The position numbers and the translations under genes are program-made. From NCBI GenBank assembly GCA_945873105.1, contig CAMCBW010000006.1, forward strand, positions 62,001 to 126,000: a stretch of 64,000 bases of DNA, in the 5' to 3' direction. Below are positions 1-8,458 of this stretch, in pieces (position 1 is the stretch's first letter; each line of letters starts with the position of its first letter). The notes beneath the pieces were generated by a model, which was given only the letters and a program-made list of their open reading frames with translations, made no database searches and had not been told where the DNA came from. Source of the DNA: Tangfeifania diversioriginum. Lineage in GTDB: Bacteria; Bacteroidota; Bacteroidia; Bacteroidales; Prolixibacteraceae.

Positions 1-525
1 ATTTTTAAGTACGAAGGGTTGAGAGAGCCAGTGAAGCAGTCTCTCCGTATGAAACATCCGAATAGAATTGCTAATCCAAACATCTGCTATTTTGCTGTCG
101 TGTAGCGGAATGCCTCTCATCTCCAGCGTGGCAACCTTTTTGATCAGATCAAGTACCAAATAGATTGAATCTTCCGAGGATAGGTTGTAACGGGATCTGA
201 GCAGGGTCTCTGTCTTCTTTAATTCGAAGAGCTTCAACAGATCCTCCTTGCTGTTGGAAACGGATTCCTGAGCAGAAGTCTTGTTTTGATCCAAGGTCTC
301 AGACTTTGCTGTTGCTTTGGAAGCCTTTTCAACTTTTTTCGGTGCAGTGCCGGATTTGTCCTGTTTCTTGGCATTGCCGCTTTCCTTCACTTCTGTTTTG
401 AGCAAAACAGTATCAGGCAATGGATTGATGGTTGCTACCGGCAGGATGACGGTGGTGGTTAGCACATAGGCTGCTATCAAAAACAATAAGCTGGTGATGA
501 TCCAAAAAAGAGATTTTTTTGCCAT
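1..525 (-). CDS. Membrane-anchored protein of unknown function (3' end beyond window)
   Basis: The frame is open from an ATG at 525 down to the window edge, giving 175 residues without a stop, so the C-terminus is missing. Residues 5-32 form one hydrophobic segment (WIITSLLFLIAAYVLTTTVI), which is a signal anchor or membrane helix. A Lys/Ser/Thr-rich low-complexity linker follows at about 45-95, then a mixed helical region. I recognise no family. The gene starts only 9 bases after the stop of the upstream L,D-transpeptidase and reads the same way. It is therefore probably the third gene of an envelope operon with the two transpeptidases, and may act in the periplasm. Function is not assignable from what is visible. 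Confidence 0.75.
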   Translation of the reverse strand, partial: MAKKSLFWIITSLLFLIAAYVLTTTVILPVATINPLPDTVLLKTEVKESGNAKKQDKSGTAPKKVEKASKATAKSETLDQNKTSAQESVSNSKEDLLKLFELKKTETLLRSRYNLSSEDSIYLVLDLIKKVATLEMRGIPLHDSKIADVWISNSIRMFHTERLLHWLSQPFVLKN

Positions 526-534
526 GTCGGTGAA

Positions 535-1224
535 TTAGTATATAAATACTTTGGCCCCTTTGTCGAGGGTATTGAAAATGACTTCAAGGTCTGCATCGCC
601 CAAACGGACGCACCCATGGGTCACCGGTAAGCCAAGAAATCGCTGGTAGAGGGTTCCGTGCAACATGTATCCATCTCCAATATTTAATGCATAGGCACCG
701 AGGGTGGCCTCGTCGTAACGCTCTGAAGAGCGTGCCGACGGAGGTTTCAACCCCTCTTCTATAAAGGCCCAGTCGGGCTTCGTCCAAACAGGGTCTCGTC
801 TCTTCAGTTGAACGGCGAACATGCCTTTGGGAGTTTTGAATGGTTTTCTGGTGCCATCCGGATAGATCAGGATTTCATCCTTTCCGGTGGAACAAACACC
901 TGTCCGAATGGTATCAATTGCATTGCGCAAAACAAACCTGTTTTCAGAGGTATTGATCAGAATATAGGGTTTCTCAGGCATCAGATCCTGCAATTTACGC
1001 TGCAACGAGGCAATGTTTGATTTACTGGTTTGAATCTGTTTCCCAACATTCCTGACTACCATCTCCTTTGTGTTCAGCGTTGCGGTGAACCATGATTTAA
1101 CCCCAAATGCCGCATTTTGGTAAACCGGAGTAAACCAAATTATGGTAGGGATCCAACAAAGGAACAAGAGCGGGATGATCCAGGGAGCATATTTTTTCAA
1201 CCAACTTTTTTCTTCAGTTTCCAT
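535..1224 (-). CDS. L,D-transpeptidase (YkuD domain), membrane anchored
   Basis: 229 residues. A hydrophobic segment at about 13-32 (WIIPLLFLCWIPTIIWF) anchors the protein so that the rest is periplasmic. The C-terminal half carries the YkuD signature: HGT near residue 186 and THGCVRL near 203-208, with Cys205 as the expected catalytic nucleophile. L,D-transpeptidases make 3-3 peptidoglycan cross-links or attach proteins or other groups to meso-diaminopimelate stems; which of these occurs here cannot be told. It sits 14 bases after a second, larger L,D-transpeptidase and 9 bases before a membrane protein, all on the minus strand, so the three are probably co-transcribed. The start ATG at 1224 is well placed before the anchor. 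The family assignment is firm and the exact reaction is inferred. Confidence 0.9.
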   Translation of the reverse strand: METEEKSWLKKYAPWIIPLLFLCWIPTIIWFTPVYQNAAFGVKSWFTATLNTKEMVVRNVGKQIQTSKSNIASLQRKLQDLMPEKPYILINTSENRFVLRNAIDTIRTGVCSTGKDEILIYPDGTRKPFKTPKGMFAVQLKRRDPVWTKPDWAFIEEGLKPPSARSSERYDEATLGAYALNIGDGYMLHGTLYQRFLGLPVTHGCVRLGDADLEVIFNTLDKGAKVFIY

Positions 1225-1238
1225 TTTATCAAGGATAA

Positions 1239-2354
1239 TTAGTTTAACAGGTCGGACAGGGAGACTGTTGATCCAACAATGGTAACAGGAGTTCCGACCG
1301 ACATTTTGCTGAACAACTCATCGATCTTCTCATCCGACAAGGCGACACAACCTTTGGTCCAGTCGACGCCTTTGCCACCGTTGCCATGAATCTCAATCAA
1401 ACCGCCGATGCCTCTGCTCTTTGGAATTTGTCCGGATTTTCTCCGGGCAGCAAATTCTGCTTTGTCCTCAGCATTGGGATAATTCAGCATCATTGCCTTG
1501 TAATAGCCAGAATCCCTGCTATTCTTCTTTCTGGTTACCATGTATTTTCCCTCCGGGGTGGCCATGTCACCCGAATAGAGTTTGTCGCCAATCCAATTCT
1601 TGCCAAATTCCACATCGTATTCCTTGTGTAGTTTGCCGTTGTAATAGAGAAAACCCTTGTGCTTGATCTTGTCGATCACCAGCGCGTAGCTTTTGTTGTT
1701 GGCAGAAGTTGAAATGGTAGTCTGTACCCAGCTCTGCCATTTGGAGAATTTGGAAAAATAGTCCTTGAGATGGGCATTTACCTCCGCATCGGCATAGCTG
1801 ATACGCGTTTTCCCTTCATTCAACTTTTTGTTGGCCTTCATGATGTCGCCCTTCTCGAAGGCATTTACACTCTCTTCCAATGCCAATTTCCCAAATTCAT
1901 AGTCTTTTCTTGTTTGGATGCGTAAAGGAAGTTTGATGAAAAACTCGTGGTAGCTATTCAGCTTTTTCTGTAGCAATTCAGTCTCCTTCAGGTACCTCGC
2001 CTTTTGCGTATCCTTGTTGGTGCCCGATGAATTCAGGGCCAGTTCGGCTTTCAGAATTGCCAGTACAATTATTTCCCGTGCTTTGGAGAAGTTGCGCTGA
2101 AAAAATAACTTCTCATTTTGTCGTCTGAGTTCGATGAAGGCATACTGGTAATTGGTCTCTGCTGCCTGGAAATATTCGGGAGAATAGAGATCGGCATTCT
2201 CTTTTTTTGCCTTGTTTAATATTTCTATGCATTTGCTAAAATCCTCCATTGGTGGTTTATCCATAAAAAGCAACAACAAAATCAAAATCACCAGAGAAGC
2301 CAGGGAGACAACCCCTGTTGTAACAAATATTTTTTTATAAAATCCGGATTTCAC
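1239..2354 (-). CDS. L,D-transpeptidase (YkuD) with N-terminal helical DUF4398-like domain
   Basis: 371 residues starting at a GTG (2354). A membrane anchor lies at about 12-31 (TTGVVSLASLVILILLLLF). Residues 40-105 form a helical domain that matches the neighbouring lipoprotein (2536-3144): both contain an AKK..AD.Y.....FQAA block followed by QN.K....RN...A. A further helical stretch leads into the YkuD catalytic domain at about 215-365, with IEIHGNGG, then TKGCVAL with Cys336 as the predicted nucleophile. It acts in the periplasm on peptidoglycan stem peptides. The shared helical domain suggests that this enzyme and the lipoprotein bind the same partner or surface; that is inference. It is first in the minus-strand operon with 535-1224 and the gene running off the left edge. 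Confidence 0.88.
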   Translation of the reverse strand: MKSGFYKKIFVTTGVVSLASLVILILLLLFMDKPPMEDFSKCIEILNKAKKENADLYSPEYFQAAETNYQYAFIELRRQNEKLFFQRNFSKAREIIVLAILKAELALNSSGTNKDTQKARYLKETELLQKKLNSYHEFFIKLPLRIQTRKDYEFGKLALEESVNAFEKGDIMKANKKLNEGKTRISYADAEVNAHLKDYFSKFSKWQSWVQTTISTSANNKSYALVIDKIKHKGFLYYNGKLHKEYDVEFGKNWIGDKLYSGDMATPEGKYMVTRKKNSRDSGYYKAMMLNYPNAEDKAEFAARRKSGQIPKSRGIGGLIEIHGNGGKGVDWTKGCVALSDEKIDELFSKMSVGTPVTIVGSTVSLSDLLN

Positions 2355-2478
2355 GCTGAAATAATTAGGTAATCAACTCCTATGTTATTATCAATCAAAA
2401 CTTAAACACAATGTAAGTTTTCATCAGGAGATGAAGCAAATTTACAAACAAAATGCGATTGTGTTGAACAAAAATATT

Positions 2479-2505
2479 AAAAAAACCCCCGGATATCTCC
2501 GGGGG
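2479..2505 (-). terminator. Rho-independent terminator after the helical lipoprotein gene
   Basis: An 8-bp perfect stem CCCCCGGA / TCCGGGGG with a 4-base loop lies at 2486-2505. Read on the minus strand, it is followed directly by a run of T (2479-2485). It lies about 30 bases after the stop of the minus-strand lipoprotein gene, so it probably ends that transcript before the transpeptidase operon. Confidence 0.85.
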
Positions 2506-2535
2506 TTATTTCTTTAAGAATGTCAAAGATTCTTA

Positions 2536-3144
2536 TTACTTCTTACCACCTTTAGCTTTGGCGATAACATCTGTCAACTCGGTGTTGATAGCTTTGGCTT
2601 TCTCAACAGCTGGTTTTACTTTTTCAGAAAGAGTCAGAATGTCTTCGTTGTTGGTCAAACCTGCAGAAACTTCAGTTAAAACAGTTTCAACAACACCAAT
2701 TTCCTGGCCGATAGCTTCAACAGCAGCTTTGCCTTCTTTTCCTTTAGGAGCTTTCTTCAGCAATTCCTTGTCAGCTTCGATCGTTGTAGTCAATTCTGCG
2801 ATAGCAGCAGTAACTTCAGCTTTCAGAGCCTCTTTTCTAGCAGCAGTTTCTTCAACGGCTTTGTTAGAAAGAGTAGTAACAGAGGTCAATGTTGTTTTGG
2901 CAACATCATAGTTTCTGAACAATGCAAATTTTGCATTTTGCTCTTCAACTTGAGCCAAACCTGATTTCTGAGCATCAACAGCAGCCTGGAAAGAAGCAGC
3001 TACATAACGATCAGCACCAGCTTTTTTTGCAGCTTCGATAGCAACATTTGCTGCATCGATGTCAGCCTGAGGAACTTTGGCACAACTAGCCAATGTAACA
3101 ACCAAAATACTAAGGGTAACGAGTTTTAATAATCCTTTTTTCAT
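2536..3144 (-). CDS. Alpha-helical outer-envelope lipoprotein, DUF4398-like
   Basis: 202 residues. The N-terminus is a lipoprotein signal (KLVTLSILVVTLASC) with the acylated Cys at residue 21. The mature protein is Ala/Lys/Glu-rich and almost wholly helical. Residues 25-85 carry the same block seen in the N-terminal part of the adjacent L,D-transpeptidase (AKKAGADRYVAASFQAA, then QN.K...RNYD.AK). It has its own terminator and 169 bases of upstream space, so it is a separate, perhaps highly expressed transcription unit. A TATTTTTG hexamer-type -7 element lies at 3242-3235 on the minus strand, without a clear -33 box. I infer a structural role near peptidoglycan. No enzymatic motif is visible. 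Confidence 0.85.
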   Translation of the reverse strand: MKKGLLKLVTLSILVVTLASCAKVPQADIDAANVAIEAAKKAGADRYVAASFQAAVDAQKSGLAQVEEQNAKFALFRNYDVAKTTLTSVTTLSNKAVEETAARKEALKAEVTAAIAELTTTIEADKELLKKAPKGKEGKAAVEAIGQEIGVVETVLTEVSAGLTNNEDILTLSEKVKPAVEKAKAINTELTDVIAKAKGGKK

Positions 3145-3313
3145 AACTTTGAAAAATAAATGTAATTAATGTAAATCAATGTTTTTGTTCAAACAATTTT
3201 AACTTTTAGACGCAAAGGTTTCTTAAAGTCACCGCAAAAATATATTTTTTTTTAAAAATACTCTTCATATATTTACAATACATTAACTAACAGCGATTTA
3301 CGAATATTAAAAA

Positions 3314-3874
3314 ATGATTAACAAATTGTCTGTGAATGATCTTCCCGACATTGAGATCATCAAAAAGATCAAACACGAACACAATACCAACCTCTTTGGG
3401 ATACTCTATACAAGGTATTCCCCCAAGGTTTTTGAGAAGTGCAACTCCCTGTTGAAGGATCCAGGACTGGCCCAGGAGTTTGTACAGGACATATTTTGCA
3501 AAGTATTTGAGAAACTTTCGGATTTCCGGGGTGAATCCAATTTCTCTACCTGGCTCTATTCCATTACCTACAATCATTGCATAGAATATTTGCGTGTCAA
3601 GAAGAAAATGAACTATCCGGATTGGAACAGTTCCAACGAGTTGCCCGATGTGGTGGATGAAATTGACGACAAGGTGATCAGCAGTGACAAACTGATGATG
3701 ATCATGGACCAGATACACCCGGAAGAGAAGGCATTGCTCACCATGCATTACATAGACAATTTTCCGATCGCCTATATCCAGACAGCACTAAAAATAAGTG
3801 AAAGCGCCACCAAAATGAGGTTGAAACGCGCGCGTGAACGGGTAGCCTACCTCTATACCCAGAAATACAAGTAA
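3314..3874 (+). CDS. ECF-type RNA polymerase sigma factor
   Basis: 186 residues. Residues 28-95 form sigma region 2 (LYTRYSPKVFEKC through STWLYSITYNHCIEYLR), which binds core RNA polymerase and the -10 element. Residues 127-180 form region 4 (PEEKALLTMHYIDNF, then a helix-turn-helix ending KMRLKRARER), which reads the -35 element. Regions 1.1 and 3 are absent, as is usual for ECF factors. No anti-sigma factor follows. The next gene, 118 bases on, is a small PepSY-like protein. It is divergent from the helical lipoprotein gene and shares a 169-base intergenic region with it, so it might control that gene; this is only suggested by position. Confidence 0.9.
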   Translation: MINKLSVNDLPDIEIIKKIKHEHNTNLFGILYTRYSPKVFEKCNSLLKDPGLAQEFVQDIFCKVFEKLSDFRGESNFSTWLYSITYNHCIEYLRVKKKMNYPDWNSSNELPDVVDEIDDKVISSDKLMMIMDQIHPEEKALLTMHYIDNFPIAYIQTALKISESATKMRLKRARERVAYLYTQKYK

Positions 3875-3992
3875 CAATATTTCATTCAACTCCTTGTGAC
3901 TTTTCGTCGTTTGTTCGTCAAAACAAAAGTGAATCCATCCACTAAATCAATATCTGCAGGATTCATTTGTTCGCTGTAGGAGTCTTAACATT

Positions 3993-4418
3993 ATGAAAGA
4001 TCTTATTCAAAAATACATTTTCAGGATCAACAGCCATACTCCCGGCAGTAAGGTTTTAAATGGCTTTAAGGAGCATTTCCCTTATGCCACCAACATTGAC
4101 TGGTCGCACGAGAAAGAGGGCGTATTTGAAGCGATATTCAGGGTGAATGGTATTGAGATGATTGCCTGGTTTGAAAAATCAGGCCATTGGTTGAAAACTG
4201 AAACCAACTACACCCTGGGAATGCTGGATTTAGACATCCGGGAAAAACTGGAGCTGTATGGTCAGATCATGAGTTCGATTTTTATTGAAAGGGCAAACGG
4301 AGACAGCGGGTATGAATTTATCATCCGGGATAATTTTCAGGTTCGGCACGTTTTCATCACCGACAGCCAGGGAAATGTACAGGACCGTCAGAATTTTGAT
4401 GAGAATGAGCTTAGGTAA
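3993..4418 (+). CDS. PepSY-like (beta-lactamase-inhibitor-like fold) small protein
   Basis: 141 residues, with no signal peptide visible at the chosen ATG. Residues 20-75 follow the pattern of Bacteroidota PepSY-like domains: FKEHFPYATNIDW, then a strand EAIFRVNGIEMIAWFEKSGHWLKTE. The second half (residues 80-141) could be a second, more diverged repeat ending ITDSQGNVQD. Such domains are usually periplasmic, so the absence of a signal sequence is odd. A start further upstream is not available in frame. It follows the sigma factor on the same strand after 118 bases and is itself followed by a terminator. Family assignment is tentative and function unknown. Confidence 0.7.
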   Translation: MKDLIQKYIFRINSHTPGSKVLNGFKEHFPYATNIDWSHEKEGVFEAIFRVNGIEMIAWFEKSGHWLKTETNYTLGMLDLDIREKLELYGQIMSSIFIERANGDSGYEFIIRDNFQVRHVFITDSQGNVQDRQNFDENELR

Positions 4419-4459
4419 GTTATGAGTTATGAGTTATGAGTTATGAGTTATGAGTTATG
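4418..4459 (+). repeat. Tandem heptamer array (AGTTATG, six copies)
   Basis: Six perfect head-to-tail copies of AGTTATG begin at the stop codon of the PepSY-like gene and run to 4459. Four copies of the complementary heptamer (CATAACT, the first one CATAACG) lie at 4547-4574. The two arrays can pair over a loop of about 87 bases that holds a rho-independent terminator. Confidence 0.9.
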
Positions 4460-4486
4460 GCCTTGCAGTGCAAGGCTTTTTTGTTT
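4460..4486 (+). terminator. Rho-independent terminator after the PepSY-like gene
   Basis: A 7-bp stem GCCTTGC / GCAAGGC with loop AGT (4460-4476) is followed by TTTTTTGTTTT. It ends the sigma factor / PepSY-like transcript on the plus strand and is nested between inverted heptamer arrays. Confidence 0.8.
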
Positions 4487-4546
4487 TAATTAAAATTAAC
4501 CTATTCTATGCTATTAACAATCAAAACACTACCGTCAATTTACAGC

Positions 4547-4574
4547 CATAACGCATAACTCATAACTCATAACT
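4547..4574 (+). repeat. Inverted counterpart of the heptamer array (CATAACT, four copies)
   Basis: Copies at 4547-4553 (CATAACG), 4554-4560, 4561-4567 and 4568-4574 are the reverse complement of the AGTTATG array at 4418-4459. Together they could form a long stem in DNA or RNA upstream of the TPR gene at 4634. Confidence 0.85.
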
Positions 4575-4633
4575 TAAATCTCATTGCGGTTATTTGCTAT
4601 TTTTGTCAGATAAATCCCTCGATCAGATCCTTC

Positions 4634-6697
4634 ATGAAACGTATACTTCTGGTAATCATACTATTCATTTCAAGTTACTCTTCCTACTCGCAACTGAATA
4701 CCGATCATTTCTTTTACATTGCCAAAAGCAGGATCTATTTTGGCAATTATGTGAGTGCCATTGAGAATTTCAACATTGTCATCAAATTAAAACCCTTTCT
4801 TCCTGAACCCTATTTTTACAGGGGAATGGCAAAGCTATACATCGATGATTTCCGGGGAGCCAAAGCCGATTTTGACAAAGCCATAGAAATAAAGCCCTAT
4901 TATCCTGAAGCATATATGTACAGAGGCATGTCCAACTATGAAATGAAAAATTTCAGGGAGGCCATGAATGACTATTCCAATGCGTTGGAGTACAACCAGG
5001 AGGATCCAAACATTTTTAACAACCGGGGTATAACAAGGATAGCTACCGAGGATTTTGAAGGTGCCATTGCCGATTATACAAAATCCATCGAAATAAAACC
5101 CTCTGCCAGTACCTACCTGAACCGTAGTTCAGCCAAACAGATGAAGGGTGACCTGGAGGGGGCCATCAAAGATTGCGATGCAGCCATCCGCCTAAGGCCG
5201 CATTTTTCAAGTGCCTACCTGGTAAGGGGCATTGCAAAGTTTGAGAAGAAGGATTATGCCGGGGCACTGAAAGATTATGACCTTTGCATTCGTCTGGATC
5301 CAAAAACGTCCCAGGCCTATGTCAACAGGGGTATTGTCAAGCACCAGCTCAGCGATTTAAAGGGGGCCATCCGCGATTATGACATGGCGATTACCCTGGA
5401 TCCCAACATTGCGACAGCATGGTTGAACAGGGGAATTGCGAAGGAATCCCTGAAATTACCGGGGTCGGAAAAGGATTTGGCCATGGCGGCTGAACTCGAT
5501 CCTAAGTTTGCCACTTTCAAGAAAAGGCTGGAGGCCGAAGAAGAGCGTGAGAGACAGCGACGTCAATATGGCTTTTACCTGCCCAATCCGGGTCAGAATC
5601 CGAACCAGGCTCAGAACAATCAGGCAGCAGGGAGTGCAAATCAAACAAGCCAGGGTTCCCAGACGAGCGGGAACAACCTTGCAGCGACTACCAGCCCGCC
5701 GGGAGCCAGCCAACAGGGATCAGCTGCTGCTACCAATAATAATCAGGCAGCTGCCGCATCCAACAACCTGCCTGCTGCCGCGCAGGATTCTGCTGCTTAC
5801 AAGCAGGAAAACAAAAGTGGTCCTGTTACACAGAACCGCAAAAGAAGAAACATTGTGGTGGCAGACGATGGCAAAGTATCCGAAACAGATATTGTAGATG
5901 GAATGGTTCAGAACAAAAATGTTAAGATCGTCATGCAACCGGATTTTGTTATTTCGGTTTTCAACAAGGATTCCATCGATTACTCCAGACTCCAATACTA
6001 CAGCATGGAGATTGAAATGCTCAACAACAAAAACAACAACGATCCGTTCCTGATTGTCTCCAACAAACCATTTGCCTATCAATCCATTCAAAAAGAAGCC
6101 TTCAAGAGTCTGGTAGAGAACTGGAGCAGCGAAATTTCCGCCAACAAGAAAAATTCGAATGGCTACCTCAACCGTGGAATAATCCTGGAGCAGTCACTGG
6201 ATTACAATGCCTCCATCGGTGATTTTACCAGGGCCATTGATGCTGACAACCGGAATATCCTTGCCTACTTCTGCCGTGCCAATTCAAGGGCCAAGATGGT
6301 GGATGCCATCAGGACCGAGGGGTCACTTCCTGAACCAGAGATTTTGAACATGAGCGGAAGCAAAACAACCATTGAGACCAGATCCAACGAGATTAAAATC
6401 CTTGATTATGAAGATATTATTCAGGATTACGAATCTCTGCTTTACATGAACCCCAATTTTATTTTTGCCTGGTTCAACATGGCCAATACCAAGGTAAAGA
6501 AGCGGGATTACCTGCATGCCATCAACGATTACAACAAGGCCATTGCCCTGGAACCAGACTTTGGGGAAGCCTATTTTAACCGGGGATTGACCAGAATCTA
6601 CATGAACGATCTGGAGGGGGGGGCACTCGACCTTAGCCGTGCAGGGGAACTTGGCCTTACCGAAGCTTACAATGTCATCAAACGATTCTGCAACTAA
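4634..6697 (+). CDS. Secreted TPR-repeat protein with Gln/Asn/Ala-rich linker
   Basis: 687 residues. The N-terminus is a cleavable signal peptide (RILLVIILFISSYSSYSQ). Residues 24-295 hold about eight tetratricopeptide repeats with the typical A..DF..AI...P....AY..RG pattern. Residues 305-405 form a low-complexity linker rich in Gln, Asn, Ala and Ser. Residues 405-500 are a non-repeat region, and TPRs return at about 512-680. TPRs are protein-binding scaffolds, so a periplasmic or outer-membrane assembly role is likely but the partner is unknown. A TATTTTTG -7 type element at 4598-4605 lies 29 bases before the ATG. The following gene, rarA, starts only 6 bases after the stop, so the two are probably co-transcribed despite having unrelated roles. 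Confidence 0.85.
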   Translation: MKRILLVIILFISSYSSYSQLNTDHFFYIAKSRIYFGNYVSAIENFNIVIKLKPFLPEPYFYRGMAKLYIDDFRGAKADFDKAIEIKPYYPEAYMYRGMSNYEMKNFREAMNDYSNALEYNQEDPNIFNNRGITRIATEDFEGAIADYTKSIEIKPSASTYLNRSSAKQMKGDLEGAIKDCDAAIRLRPHFSSAYLVRGIAKFEKKDYAGALKDYDLCIRLDPKTSQAYVNRGIVKHQLSDLKGAIRDYDMAITLDPNIATAWLNRGIAKESLKLPGSEKDLAMAAELDPKFATFKKRLEAEEERERQRRQYGFYLPNPGQNPNQAQNNQAAGSANQTSQGSQTSGNNLAATTSPPGASQQGSAAATNNNQAAAASNNLPAAAQDSAAYKQENKSGPVTQNRKRRNIVVADDGKVSETDIVDGMVQNKNVKIVMQPDFVISVFNKDSIDYSRLQYYSMEIEMLNNKNNNDPFLIVSNKPFAYQSIQKEAFKSLVENWSSEISANKKNSNGYLNRGIILEQSLDYNASIGDFTRAIDADNRNILAYFCRANSRAKMVDAIRTEGSLPEPEILNMSGSKTTIETRSNEIKILDYEDIIQDYESLLYMNPNFIFAWFNMANTKVKKRDYLHAINDYNKAIALEPDFGEAYFNRGLTRIYMNDLEGGALDLSRAGELGLTEAYNVIKRFCN

Positions 6698-6703
6698 ACT
6701 CCC

Positions 6704-7978
6704 ATGTCAAATCAACCCCTGGCAGAACGACTCCGTCCCCACTCCCTGGACGATTACATCGGGCAGAAACACCTGGTGGGGGAAGATGCCGTTATCCGGA
6801 AGATGATCTCCTCCGGCAGACTCTCCTCCTTCATTCTTTGGGGACCGCCGGGGGTGGGTAAAACGACACTGGCCAAGATCATCGCCAACACCATGAACCG
6901 TCCCTTTTTCATCCTGAGCGCGATCAATTCGGGAGTAAAGGATATCCGGGATGTCATTGAAAAAGCTAAAAACAATCAATTTTTCAGTGCTAAGAATCCT
7001 ATCCTTTTCATTGATGAGATACATAGGTTCAGCAAAGCGCAACAGGATTCCCTTCTCGGAGCCGTAGAACAGGGCATCATTACCCTGATCGGAGCCACCA
7101 CGGAGAATCCCTCCTTCGAAGTGATCTCTCCCCTACTCTCCCGCTGCCAGGTCTATGTATTGAAATCGCTGGAGAAAGAGGATTTGCTCATTTTGCTCGA
7201 CCGGGCGATTCATACCGACACTGAGCTATCCAAAAAAAATATTGTGGTCGAAGAGCATGAAGCACTGCTTCGCTTTTCGGGGGGTGATGCCCGGAAATTG
7301 CTCAACGTGCTGGAGTTGGTGCTCAATGCCTCCGCGGAAGAAGAGGTCGTTCTCACCAATGACCTGGTGACAGAGCGGTTGCAGGAAAACCTGGCACTCT
7401 ACGATAAAAACGGAGAGATGCATTATGACATCATCTCCGCCTTTATCAAGAGTATCCGTGGTGGAGATCCGGATGCAGCTGTCTACTACCTGGCCAGGAT
7501 GCTGGAGGGTGGTGAGGATGTCAAGTTTATTGCCCGGAGGCTTTTGATCTTATCCTCTGAAGATGTTGGACTTGCCAACCCCAACGCCCTGCTTCTGGCC
7601 CAAAGCACTTTTGATGCAGTCCACAAAATCGGAATGCCCGAATCCAGAATCATCCTTTCAGAATGCACCATCTACCTGGCTACCTCCCCCAAGAGCAACT
7701 CCACTTACTCTGCCATAGATGAAGCGCTTGCCGAGGTGAAATTATCTGGGCATCTCCCTGTTCCCCTGCACCTACGCAACGCCCCCACCAAACTGATGAA
7801 ACAGCTTGGCTATGGAGAGGAGTACAAATATGCACACTCCTACGAAGGCAATTTTGTGGAACAGGATTTCCTGCCGGAGAAAATTAAACACAAGCGTTTT
7901 TACAAACCACAGCACAACCCATCGGAAGAGAAGATACTGGAAAGACTGCGGATTTGGTGGAAGAAAAGATTCGTGTAG
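6704..7978 (+). CDS. rarA: Replication-associated recombination protein A (AAA+ ATPase)
   Basis: 424 residues, the usual length for RarA/MgsA. Residues 1-20 have the family N-terminus ([20 protein letters not shown]). Walker A is GPPGVGKT near 47-54, Walker B is LFIDEIHRF near 102, and sensor 1 is [10 protein letters not shown]. The C-terminal half has the RarA tetramerisation region ([31 protein letters not shown]). RarA acts in the cytoplasm at stalled replication forks, with single-strand binding protein, in recombination-linked repair. It sits 6 bases after the TPR gene. No terminator is obvious downstream; a hairpin-rich repeat element follows at 8069. Confidence 0.96.
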   Translation: MSNQPLAERLRPHSLDDYIGQKHLVGEDAVIRKMISSGRLSSFILWGPPGVGKTTLAKIIANTMNRPFFILSAINSGVKDIRDVIEKAKNNQFFSAKNPILFIDEIHRFSKAQQDSLLGAVEQGIITLIGATTENPSFEVISPLLSRCQVYVLKSLEKEDLLILLDRAIHTDTELSKKNIVVEEHEALLRFSGGDARKLLNVLELVLNASAEEEVVLTNDLVTERLQENLALYDKNGEMHYDIISAFIKSIRGGDPDAAVYYLARMLEGGEDVKFIARRLLILSSEDVGLANPNALLLAQSTFDAVHKIGMPESRIILSECTIYLATSPKSNSTYSAIDEALAEVKLSGHLPVPLHLRNAPTKLMKQLGYGEEYKYAHSYEGNFVEQDFLPEKIKHKRFYKPQHNPSEEKILERLRIWWKKRFV

Positions 7979-8068
7979 GCGACCTTGGTTACTCCCAACC
8001 AAGCGATTTCATGTCCAATCCCCCACTTGTTCATAATGTTTGAGGGATTGTTTAAATTTTCAATTTTT

Positions 8069-8187
8069 ATCCCGGTAGGGATTTAATGTGGGTAGAAAAT
8101 TTTAACCAATGATTATCTCGTCCCGTACGGGACGAAATTGACCATCAATTATGTGCTTTCTACCCACCTATTATACCTCCGGTATAT
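8069..8187. repeat. Multi-hairpin REP-like intergenic element
   Basis: An 11-bp inverted repeat (GTGGGTAGAAA at 8088-8098 and TTTCTACCCAC at 8157-8167) encloses a perfect 16-bp palindrome CGTCCCGTACGGGACG (8119-8134). Outside it on each side is a small hairpin: ATCCC-GGTA-GGGAT (8069-8082) and ATACC-TCC-GGTAT (8173-8185). The symmetry and the intergenic site fit a REP/RAYT-type non-autonomous repeat; no transposase is nearby. It is non-coding. Confidence 0.7.
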
Positions 8188-8270
8188 TGATTTGCAAAAT
8201 TTGTATATCTCCTGATTATCTGCTAAATAAAGAAATTAGCCGATAATAATCCGCTACTTAACAATATTTA

Positions 8271-8314
8271 ACTAATCTCTTAGTACTAAAACTAATATTT
8301 TAGTTATATATTTG
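8271..8314 (+). promoter_or_regulatory. Two BlaI-type operators over a TATATTTG promoter element
   Basis: Two dyads share the ACTA-N6-TAGT form. ACTAA-TCTC-TTAGT is at 8271-8284 and AACTAA-TATT-TTAGTT at 8290-8305, with centres 20 bp apart. A perfect TAnnTTTG -7 element (TATATTTG) follows at 8307-8314. BlaI/MecI-type repressors bind such dyads as dimers. The position over the expected -33/spacer region suggests repression of a transcript starting near 8320. Confidence 0.65.
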
Positions 8315-8350
8315 AAGTGTTGAATTCGACCAATCAAAAACAAAAAAGCC

Positions 8351-8395
8351 ATGAAAACAAAATTGTTCCTCTCCACCCACGACTTAAGAATTTAG
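8351..8395 (+). other. 14-codon ORF behind the BlaI-type operators
   Basis: An ATG at 8351 opens MKTKLFLSTHDLRI then a stop at 8393-8395. The first eight residues look like the start of a signal peptide that ends abruptly. It may be the remnant of a deleted secreted target gene, a leader peptide, or chance. It lies between the operator pair at 8271-8305 and a third operator at 8414-8433. Expression is not shown. Confidence 0.3.
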
Positions 8396-8413
8396 CCCTT
8401 TTTTTTATCTTTT

Positions 8414-8433
8414 AAAACTAATTTTTTAGTTTT
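8414..8433 (+). promoter_or_regulatory. Third BlaI-type operator upstream of blaI
   Basis: A perfect dyad AAAACTAA-TTTT-TTAGTTTT has the same ACTAA-N4-TTAGT core as the two dyads at 8271-8305 but longer arms. It lies 25 bases upstream of the -33 box of the blaI promoter, which would allow autoregulation by the repressor. Confidence 0.65.
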
Positions 8434-8458
8434 TTAACGAAAGAAGTAGTTGTAATGT

